Positions 1 through 5,006 of a stretch of 5,006 bases of DNA are shown here, in pieces. Source of the DNA: Acidimicrobiaceae bacterium (GTDB lineage: Bacteria > Actinomycetota > Acidimicrobiia > Acidimicrobiales > Ilumatobacteraceae). The stretch is from the NCBI GenBank assembly GCA_003154135.1, contig PMCN01000242.1:6047-11052 (forward strand), read 5' to 3'. The notes beneath the pieces were generated by a model. It searched no databases. It was not told the origin of the DNA and saw only the letters and a program-made list of their open reading frames with translations. A program made the translations under genes and the position numbers. Position 1 is the stretch's first letter, and the number at the start of each line of letters is the position of its first letter.

Positions 1-1237
1 GTGACGGAGCCGGCGCGTCGTAGCCGCGGAGCAGCAGGCGCACCGCGTTGAAGATGTCGCGCGGTGTTGCCCGAAAGTCGTTCAGTGCCAGGAGCCAGGC
101 AGCAAAGGTGACGGCCGTGAGCGTGATGCCGATTGCGACCCCGCCGCCGTGGGCAGCCTTCGCTCCAGAGAAGATCATCACGCCCGACCCGGCCAGGAGT
201 ACGACCAGGGTGATGAAGATCGTCGCCGATTCGAACTGGGTGGTGTGCTTGTCGAGGTACACGTCGCTGTGTTCTCCGACACCGGGGGTGCGGCGTTGGA
301 TCATGCGCAATGGTGAGGTGACGCTGCGGGCGGCGAGTGGCGCCCAGATCGCATAGGCGAGGGCGACGAGGAACATGTAGCGGTACGGGAACCCTGCGAC
401 GAACTTGCCACCGGTGGGGTCCTCGCGTACTGCTTGGTCGACGAGGCCGGATGCGGCGAGGGTGACCACCGTGGTGGCGATCAGCAGAAGTAGGGCCTTG
501 CTGTAGCGCAGCACGACCGTACGGATGGCGAGCACGTGGCGAGCGATCAAGGCTTCGGTGCGAGCCACATCGCGCGCCAGGGTGCGGTCACGGTTGAGCC
601 CGGCGAGGCGGAACGCCTGGCGCAATCGCTCGGTGTCGCCGGCGGCACCTTCCTCGGCGACGATGCCCCAGACCTCGAAGGTGCGGGTGTCGAACCGGTC
701 GCGCCAGCCGTCATCGTCGGTGCTTCGCGGCACGAGCAGCCCACGGGTCCATTCGTCGTCTCGCCCCTCGGAGAGCAGTTCACGAGTCTTCGGACTCAGC
801 TCGTCGTTGTTGAATCCGAGACCGGGGATGATGAAGCGCGGGTTGAAGATCACTCGATGCGGCGCGTCAGGTGTGGTCGGGTGGGCTCCGAAGGTGTTGC
901 TGGTGAAGTAGAAGCCGAGCAGGTCGCCGACGAGCAGGTAGATCGCTGGGACCGGCAGCAGGATGACGAGCGTGGCGGCGAGCCCGATCGCAGTGATGGC
1001 GAACATGTTCTGCCCGGCGTCGTAGGCGGAGATGAGCACGGTCATCATCTTCGGGAATGCGTCACGAAGGAACAGTGGGAGCAGCAGGATGAGCGCCGAC
1101 CCACCCAGCAACGCCTGCGCGACGCGATGGATCGTGGACAACCGAACCTCGCTGCGCTGCAGAAACGCTCGCATTGCAGCGCGAGATTCCTCGTCGCTGA
1201 TGGTCAGCTCCGACTCGTGGATCTCGTCGGCGTTCAC
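1..1237 (-). CDS. Six-helix membrane protein of unknown function (3' end outside window)
   Basis: I do not recognise this protein. Reading the minus strand from GTG at 1237 gives 412 uninterrupted residues to the window edge with natural composition. An acidic N-terminus (about 1-20) is followed by hydrophobic segments near 41-58, 79-104, 245-265, 285-303, 337-357 and 364-386. Between segments 2 and 3 lies a charged, soluble region of roughly 135 residues (about 110-244) rich in Asp, Arg and Glu, including NPRFIIPGLGFNNDELSP. Arg/Lys placement (RAFLQRSEVR before the first helix, RMIQRR between helices 4 and 5) suggests N-terminus, large loop and C-terminal tail are cytoplasmic. The GTG start overlaps the upstream regulator's TGA (GTGA), with a weak AGGG six bases ahead, so the two are probably co-translated. 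No transporter or enzyme signature is visible. A sensor, channel or transporter role is open. The reading frame is convincing; the function is not known. Confidence 0.82.
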   Translation of the reverse strand, partial: MNADEIHESELTISDEESRAAMRAFLQRSEVRLSTIHRVAQALLGGSALILLLPLFLRDAFPKMMTVLISAYDAGQNMFAITAIGLAATLVILLPVPAIYLLVGDLLGFYFTSNTFGAHPTTPDAPHRVIFNPRFIIPGLGFNNDELSPKTRELLSEGRDDEWTRGLLVPRSTDDDGWRDRFDTRTFEVWGIVAEEGAAGDTERLRQAFRLAGLNRDRTLARDVARTEALIARHVLAIRTVVLRYSKALLLLIATTVVTLAASGLVDQAVREDPTGGKFVAGFPYRYMFLVALAYAIWAPLAARSVTSPLRMIQRRTPGVGEHSDVYLDKHTTQFESATIFITLVVLLAGSGVMIFSGAKAAHGGGVAIGITLTAVTFAAWLLALNDFRATPRDIFNAVRLLLRGYDAPAPS

Positions 1238-1617
1238 CGGTTGCCCTGCGCATGCAGATCGGCGAGAAGGTCGCGTGTCTCGGTGAGCGAACTGATCAGT
1301 AGTTGCTTGGCAACCCCCAGCAGGTCGATGATCAGCGGGTCTTTCACCGAGTAGTACACGGACTGGCCTTCCTTGCGGCTGGCAACCAGACCTGCGCGGC
1401 GTAGCACAGCCAGCTGTTGGGAGAGGTGGGAGAGCTCGATGCCGATCTCGGGTTGCATCTCGCCGACCGATTGCTCACCCAACGAAAGGGTCTCGAGGAT
1501 GCGGATGCGCGCCGGGTGCGACAGCGCCCGGAACAGGTCGGCCTTCAACTCGCTGACCGGCAGCACGAGCTCACGCTCGGATGCGATTCGTTGCGCGGCC
1601 TTATCTGCGGATGCCAT
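1234..1617 (-). CDS. ArsR/SmtB-family winged-helix transcriptional regulator (Rv0081-like)
   Basis: This is a cytoplasmic DNA-binding repressor-type protein of 127 residues from ATG at 1617; a TTG immediately upstream at 1620 would add one residue. The ArsR fold is clear. Near residues 31-44 is ALSHPARIRILETL, then the helix-turn-helix with recognition helix IELSHLSQQLAVLRRAGL (about 60-77), a wing SRKEGQSVYYSV (about 80-91), and a C-terminal dimerisation helix (about 95-121). The protein contains no cysteine, and the ELCVCDL-type metal site of classical ArsR/SmtB sensors is replaced by a QSVGEMQPEIG stretch. It is therefore unlikely to sense arsenite or zinc through thiols. The LSQQLxVLRRAG core and neighbouring hydrogenase-like genes resemble, from memory, M. 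tuberculosis Rv0081, an autoregulating hypoxia-linked regulator. It overlaps the following membrane-protein gene by 4 bases and is divergent from the Fe-S/HyfB/HycD operon, which it probably controls. The signal sensed is unknown. Confidence 0.93.
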   Translation of the reverse strand: MASADKAAQRIASERELVLPVSELKADLFRALSHPARIRILETLSLGEQSVGEMQPEIGIELSHLSQQLAVLRRAGLVASRKEGQSVYYSVKDPLIIDLLGVAKQLLISSLTETRDLLADLHAQGNR

Positions 1618-1625
1618 CAAGTACG

Positions 1626-1645
1626 CATGATATCAGAGTAGTATG
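1626..1645. promoter_or_regulatory. Imperfect dyad, candidate ArsR-type operator
   Basis: The 7-base arms CATGATA and TAGTATG pair as an inverted repeat at 5 of 7 positions across a 6-base centre, giving an ATA-N9-TAT core. A perfect 8-base palindrome TGATATCA (1628-1635) lies within it. ArsR-family dimers usually bind AT-containing imperfect dyads that overlap their own promoter, and this one covers both candidate -10 elements. A dyad this short can arise by chance, so it is only a candidate. Confidence 0.3.
1627..1632 (-). promoter_or_regulatory. Candidate -10 element of the arsR-type gene, possibly leaderless
   Basis: On the minus strand the hexamer TATCAT fits the actinobacterial TANNNT -10 pattern. 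It ends 6 bases before the TTG at 1620 and 9 before the ATG at 1617. Transcription would therefore begin at or next to the start codon. No purine-rich ribosome binding site lies upstream of the gene, which agrees with a leaderless mRNA, common in actinobacteria. No good -35 match was seen at 16-18 bases spacing, so the call is tentative. Confidence 0.35.
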
Positions 1646-1724
1646 TCGATCAGCGTGCAGATGAACGACAGGTTGCACCGCCGGGGGGCGTCAACATGGT
1701 TGAGACGAATTCAAGTCGTGACCG

Positions 1725-2222
1725 ATGCTGAAGCTGCTCCGCAAGATCGTCCGGACAGGTCGGGTCACCGAAACCGCTCCGCTCAGCACAGGCCCCCGCC
1801 CCTCGCATTCCCTCCTGGGGGCGGCCGACCCGCTGCACGGTTCGGTTCAGATCCGACAAGTGGATGCCGGGTCCTGCAACGGCTGTGAGGCCGAGTTCGC
1901 GGCAGCGTTCGGCCCGGTGTACGACGTCGAACGGTTCGGCGTGCGGCTGGTTGCGTCGCCACGTCACGCCGACGCGCTGGTCGTCACTGGGCCGGTGACG
2001 CGCAACATGGCGGTGCCGTTGGTGAAGACCTTCGAGGCGACACCGGGGCCAAAGCTCGTGATCGCACTCGGTGACTGCGCCCGCGATTGTGGTGTCTTCG
2101 CCGGCGGCTACGGGGTTGCGGGTTCGGTGGCCGATGTCCTCCCGGTGGATGTCGAGATTCCCGGATGCCCACCCACGCCCGACGACATCGTGGCCGCGCT
2201 CCGTCGAGTCGTAGGCCGCTGA
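1725..2222 (+). CDS. [4Fe-4S] small subunit of a group 4 [NiFe]-hydrogenase-like complex (HycG/HyfI/NuoB family, Rv0082-like)
   Basis: This 165-residue subunit is expected to carry the proximal [4Fe-4S] cluster that passes electrons to or from the catalytic large subunit, on the cytoplasmic face of a membrane complex. The N-terminal LLRKIVRTGRVTE segment is typical of the family's short membrane-proximal lead. Cluster ligands appear as CNGC (Cys51, Cys54), GDCARDCG (Cys118, with an extra Cys122) and PGCPPTP (Cys148). The CxxC spacing is that of [NiFe]-hydrogenase small subunits rather than the adjacent CysCys of complex I NuoB, so the hydrogenase-like branch is favoured. Length fits group 4 small subunits, which lack a Tat signal and a second cluster domain. 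ATG at 1725 is the most upstream start possible, because an in-frame TGA sits at 1719-1721; no strong ribosome binding site precedes it. It is first in the rightward operon, ending 2 bases before the HyfB-like gene. HycG, HyfI and EchC are alternative family labels. Confidence 0.92.
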   Translation: MLKLLRKIVRTGRVTETAPLSTGPRPSHSLLGAADPLHGSVQIRQVDAGSCNGCEAEFAAAFGPVYDVERFGVRLVASPRHADALVVTGPVTRNMAVPLVKTFEATPGPKLVIALGDCARDCGVFAGGYGVAGSVADVLPVDVEIPGCPPTPDDIVAALRRVVGR

Positions 2223-2224
2223 CG

Positions 2225-4237
2225 ATGGTCGGCGCATCACTCGCACTGGCCGCCGGGGCGGCGATGTTGGCGATGGCCTCGGGTGCAGTGCTCCCCGTCA
2301 GGCAGCGGGTGCTCTGGGTGGGGCTGTTCACCGCGCTGTGCGCCGGGGCCGGCGGGGTCGCTGCCGCCGCCGTACTCGCTGGTGGCCGCACGTTCACGGT
2401 CGACTTCCCAGATCTGTTCCCGCTCGGCGGGGTGCGCATCGAGTTCGACGCGTTGAGCGCCATCTTCGTGCTCGCGACAGCAATCGTGGTGGTGCCGGCG
2501 GCGATCTACGGCATCGGTTACAGCGCCCACGGGCCATCGAGCCGTCCTGTACAGATGGCCTGGCCGCTATTGGCGTGGAGCGTGATGATGGTGCCCGCAG
2601 CCGGCAACGTCACCGGGCTGATCGCGTTCTGGGAACTGATGGCGCTGTCGTCATTCGTGCTCGTGCTCGCCGAGCACCACCACAACGCCGAGGCCAGAAC
2701 CGCAGCGCAGTGGTACGCCGCGATGACGCATCTGAGCCTGCTCGCGATCGTGTTGGCGCTCGTCGTGCTCGCACGTCAGGCCGGTGGCGATTCGTTCGCG
2801 GCGATCCGCGCCGGCTCCCACCACATCAGCCCGACGGCCGCGGCGGTGGTGTTCCTGCTCTCGCTCGTCGGCTTCGGCGCGAAGGCCGGCGTGGTCCCGC
2901 TGCACGTCTGGTTGCCCCGCGCCCACCCCGAGGCGCCGAGTCACGTCTCAGCCGTGATGTCCGGGGCGATGGTCGCACTCGGCGTCTACGGACTGGTCCG
3001 CGTCGGCTGGGACCTCCTCGGGGGAGGCCCGACATGGTGGGGGGCAGTCGTGCTCGTCGTCGGCCTGGTGTCGGCGATGTTCGGCATCCTCCATGCGTTG
3101 ATCTCCAGCGACCTGAAGCGCCTGCTCGCCTACTCGACGACCGAGAACATGGGTCTCGTGTTCATCGGGGTCGGTGCCGCCGGAATGTTCGCCTCGAGCG
3201 GAAACCGGCCGTTGGCTTCCGTCGCCCTTGCAGCATCGATGTTGCTCGTCGTCAACCACGCTGCGTTCAAGGGCCTGTTGTTCCTCGGGGCCGGTTCCAT
3301 CCTGTCAGCGACCGGCACCCGCGATCTCGATCGTCTTGGTGGTCTCGCGCGGCGCATGCCAGTGACGGCAGGGACCTTTGCGGTCGGTTCGCTCGCGATC
3401 GCTGCACTGCCTCCGCTCAATGGGTTCGTCAGTGAGTGGCTGCTGTTGCAATCCCTCGTCCACAGCCTGCCCTCCAACGCAGCGGTGGTCGCAGTCGCGA
3501 TGCCGGTCGCCGTTGCGGTCGTTGCGCTGACCGGCGGTCTTGCCGCGGCCACCTTCGTCAAAGCATTCGGTACCACGTTCCTGGCGAAGCCGCGAACCGT
3601 GGAGGCCGACCAAGCGCACGAATCCCCCCACACGATGCAGATCGGACTTGTCGCGCTCGCCGGTGCATGCGTCGCCCTCGCGTTGGCGCCCACTGCACTC
3701 GCCGCGCCACTGCAGCGGGCGTCACTCGCGGTCGGTGGGCTGGCTGACGGCCGGCCGATCCACACCAACGGCGTCTACCTGCAGCTCTCCGGGATCCAAG
3801 CCGGCCTGTCGCCGCTGCTGCTCGCGACAGGACTGGCGGTGTTGATGGTCGCCGTCCTGGCGGTGGTGCGAGGTGGTCGACGTCGCCGGACGGTCCGCGA
3901 CATCCCAGCCTGGGGCTGTGGCCGCACCGTGCAGACAGCACGGATGGAGTACACCGCGACTTCGTTCGCCGAGCCGCTCCAGCGAGTCTTCGACGACGTG
4001 TTGCACCCCGAGATCGACATCGATGTCGACCACCACACCGAGTCACGCCACTACGTGCAGGCGATCCGTTACCGCCTGCACATTCGCGACGGGTTCGAGC
4101 ATCGCTTGTATCTACCGCTGCTGGCCGTCGTGCGTCGGTGGGGAGACGGGGCGCGACGCGTCCAGAACGGCAGCATCCACCGCTATCTGACCTATTCACT
4201 GATCACACTGGTCGTGGTGCTCGTGGTGTCCAGATGA
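2225..4237 (+). CDS. hyfB: HyfB/HycC-like proton-translocating membrane subunit (complex I NuoL/Mrp antiporter family, Rv0083-like)
   Basis: This 670-residue protein has about 15-16 hydrophobic segments and should form the proton-pumping arm of the complex. Family residues are visible. They include the helix-5 glutamate region FWELMALSSF (134-143), the helix-7 lysine in GFGAKAGVVPLHVWLPRAHP (K220, H227, H234), the helix-8 region SSDLKRLLAYSTTENMG (294-310, K298), NHAAFKG (344-350, H345, K349) and PPLNGFVSEW (396-405, E404). A cytoplasmic tail carries WGCGRT (563-568) and RMEYTATSFAEP (573-584), a signature of HyfB/HycC-type subunits, then a His-rich stretch and a final helix (about 655-668). 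Length is close to E. coli HyfB, longer than HycC. ATG at 2225 was chosen because it lies 2 bases after the previous stop and begins a hydrophobic first helix. The frame is open back to 2087, but that would intrude on the upstream gene. A weak AGG lies 9 bases ahead. Its stop overlaps the HycD-like start (ATGA). Confidence 0.93.
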   Translation: MVGASLALAAGAAMLAMASGAVLPVRQRVLWVGLFTALCAGAGGVAAAAVLAGGRTFTVDFPDLFPLGGVRIEFDALSAIFVLATAIVVVPAAIYGIGYSAHGPSSRPVQMAWPLLAWSVMMVPAAGNVTGLIAFWELMALSSFVLVLAEHHHNAEARTAAQWYAAMTHLSLLAIVLALVVLARQAGGDSFAAIRAGSHHISPTAAAVVFLLSLVGFGAKAGVVPLHVWLPRAHPEAPSHVSAVMSGAMVALGVYGLVRVGWDLLGGGPTWWGAVVLVVGLVSAMFGILHALISSDLKRLLAYSTTENMGLVFIGVGAAGMFASSGNRPLASVALAASMLLVVNHAAFKGLLFLGAGSILSATGTRDLDRLGGLARRMPVTAGTFAVGSLAIAALPPLNGFVSEWLLLQSLVHSLPSNAAVVAVAMPVAVAVVALTGGLAAATFVKAFGTTFLAKPRTVEADQAHESPHTMQIGLVALAGACVALALAPTALAAPLQRASLAVGGLADGRPIHTNGVYLQLSGIQAGLSPLLLATGLAVLMVAVLAVVRGGRRRRTVRDIPAWGCGRTVQTARMEYTATSFAEPLQRVFDDVLHPEIDIDVDHHTESRHYVQAIRYRLHIRDGFEHRLYLPLLAVVRRWGDGARRVQNGSIHRYLTYSLITLVVVLVVSR

Positions 4238-5006
4238 GCCCGACAGGAATAGCCGTCGCGGTCCTCCAGGTCATTCTCACCATCGCAGCCGCCCCCGTCT
4301 TGGTGGGGATGATGCGGCTGATCCGGGCGCGGCTGGAGGGGCGGGTGGGCGCCCCGATCCGGCAACCGTGGCGTGACCTGCGCAAGCTGCTTCGCAAAGA
4401 ACGCATGGTGTCCGAGAACACGAGCATCGTGTTCTCACTCGCGCCGCTGGTGCTGCTCGCCTCGGCCGCGCTGGTGGCCGGGATCGTGCCGTTCCTGTCC
4501 ACCACGTCCGCCCTCGATCAGGTCGGTGACCTGTTCGCCGTCGTCTACCTGCTGCTGTTGGGCACGGTGTTCTTGTCGCTCGCCGGTCTCGACGCCGGGA
4601 CCGCATTTGGCGGCATGGGATCAAGTCGGGAGATGACGATCGCCGCGATCGCCGAGCCGACGCTGCTCGTCGCGATCTTCGCGCTCTCCGTTTCCACCGG
4701 ATCGTCGAACCTCGGCACGATCGTCGCCGCGACGCTTGCTCATCCCTCGAGGGCAGCGTCTCCTGCCAGCATGCTGGCGTTCTCGGCGCTCGCCATCGTG
4801 ACGATCGCCGAGACCGGCCGCATTCCGGTCGACAACCCGAGCACCCACCTCGAACTGACGATGATCCATGAGGCGATGATCCTCGAGTACTCCGGACCCG
4901 ACCTCGCGCTGGTGGAGCTCGCCGCACACCTACGGCTCGTGGTGTTCCTCGGCCTGCTCGCCAACCTGTTCTTCCCGTGGGGCATCGCCACCACGGCGCA
5001 GCCACT
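4234..5006 (+). CDS. hycD: HycD/HyfC/NuoH-like membrane anchor subunit (3' end outside window, Rv0084-like)
   Basis: The first 257 residues are visible; the family usually has roughly 300-320, so about 50-60 C-terminal residues should lie beyond the edge. This subunit holds the Fe-S/catalytic arm on the membrane and is thought to couple electron transfer to proton movement. Hydrophobic helices lie near 5-28, 64-88, 98-120, 136-153, 177-193 and 228-250. Conserved cytoplasmic elements include GAPIRQPWRDLRKLLRKE (39-56), matching the family's GxPxxQPxxDLxKL motif, FGGMGSSREM (125-134), AETGRIPVDNPSTHLELTM (192-210) and HEAMILEYSG (212-221). These contain the charged Glu, Arg and Asp residues typical of the quinone-site/coupling loops in NuoH relatives; the THLELTMIHE wording is characteristic of the hydrogenase branch. 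The ATG overlaps the preceding TGA by 4 bases, with no clear ribosome binding site, indicating translational coupling. HycD versus HyfC cannot be separated from sequence alone. Confidence 0.93.
   Translation, partial: MSPTGIAVAVLQVILTIAAAPVLVGMMRLIRARLEGRVGAPIRQPWRDLRKLLRKERMVSENTSIVFSLAPLVLLASAALVAGIVPFLSTTSALDQVGDLFAVVYLLLLGTVFLSLAGLDAGTAFGGMGSSREMTIAAIAEPTLLVAIFALSVSTGSSNLGTIVAATLAHPSRAASPASMLAFSALAIVTIAETGRIPVDNPSTHLELTMIHEAMILEYSGPDLALVELAAHLRLVVFLGLLANLFFPWGIATTAQP

Larger units (their letters stand above)
1618..1724. promoter_or_regulatory. Divergent intergenic region with candidate promoters and operator
   Basis: This is the only intergenic space in the window, about 107 bp between the ATG of the ArsR-type gene (leftward) and the ATG of the Fe-S subunit gene (rightward). 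Both units must be transcribed from here or from inside the neighbouring genes. It is more AT-rich near 1616-1650 than the flanking coding DNA, as expected for promoters and a regulator site. On the plus strand TAGTAT (1639-1644) fits a TANNNT -10 element, which would leave a leader of roughly 70 bases before 1725. No convincing -35 hexamer and no strong ribosome binding site were found for the rightward gene. Placement of individual elements is inference. Confidence 0.6.

Noticed and set aside
48..1354. Several plus-strand open frames (for example 48-356, 525-911, 536-1354)
   Set aside because: They lie opposite a continuous minus-strand membrane-protein frame and the regulator gene. Their translations are rich in Arg, Ser and Pro, with no recognisable fold, as expected for antisense frames in GC-rich DNA.
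1643..1888. Plus-strand 81-codon frame starting in the intergenic region
   Set aside because: It overlaps the Fe-S subunit gene in another frame, is Arg/Pro-rich and lacks a ribosome binding site.
1725..2222. Assignment of the Fe-S subunit to respiratory complex I (NuoB)
   Set aside because: NuoB carries adjacent cysteines at the first ligand site, whereas this protein has CxxC. The neighbours are HyfB-like and HycD-like rather than nuoA and nuoC.
2087..2224. Upstream extension of the HyfB-like frame to position 2087
   Set aside because: The extra 46 residues overlap the end of the Fe-S subunit gene, are rich in Arg and Cys, and do not resemble a membrane segment. ATG at 2225 directly follows the previous stop and starts a hydrophobic helix.
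1650..2246. Minus-strand 198-codon frame opposite the Fe-S subunit
   Set aside because: Antisense shadow of a gene with clear conserved cysteine motifs; its own translation shows no domain and an Arg/His-rich composition.
2338..3435. Plus-strand 365-codon frame inside the HyfB-like gene
   Set aside because: Arg-rich out-of-frame translation of a well-supported membrane-protein gene.
4277..5005. Long minus-strand frame opposite the HycD-like gene
   Set aside because: Its translation is dominated by Arg, Ser and Pro, while the plus strand carries unmistakable HycD/NuoH motifs over the same bases.

Overview
The window is a GC-rich stretch with strong G/C preference at third codon positions, GTG/TTG alternative starts and tightly overlapping genes, which suggests an actinobacterium. 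The exact lineage cannot be fixed from this sequence alone; a mycobacterial relative or a deeper actinobacterial class such as Acidimicrobiia would both fit. It is coding almost throughout. The only intergenic space is about 107 bp between two divergent transcription units, and no gene-free stretch exceeds 300 bases. I saw no tRNA, rRNA, CRISPR array, insertion sequence or rho-independent terminator.

Leftward unit (minus strand): a small winged-helix regulator of the ArsR/SmtB type (1234-1617) is followed, with a 4-base stop/start overlap, by a six-helix membrane protein of unknown function. That protein starts at 1237 and runs off the left edge, with 412 residues visible. It is easy to miss because its stop codon lies outside the window, and spurious open frames on the opposite strand cover it.

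Rightward unit (plus strand): three genes packed with a 2-base gap and then a 4-base overlap. They encode a [4Fe-4S] small subunit of the group 4 [NiFe]-hydrogenase/complex I type (1725-2222), a large proton-pumping antiporter-like membrane subunit of the HyfB/HycC type (2225-4237), and a HycD/NuoH-like membrane anchor subunit (4234 to the right edge, partial). These are the electron-exit and proton-translocating parts of a formate-hydrogenlyase-like or energy-converting-hydrogenase-like complex. The catalytic large subunit (HycE-like) and further membrane subunits would be expected just beyond the right edge.

The gene content (ArsR regulator, 20-kDa Fe-S subunit, HyfB-like, HycD-like) matches, from memory, the Mycobacterium tuberculosis Rv0081-Rv0084 region, whose regulator is linked to hypoxia. 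Here, however, the regulator is divergent from the complex and coupled to the unknown membrane protein. A simple reading is that the ArsR-type protein binds the shared intergenic region and controls both the respiratory/hydrogenase-like complex and its own unit.
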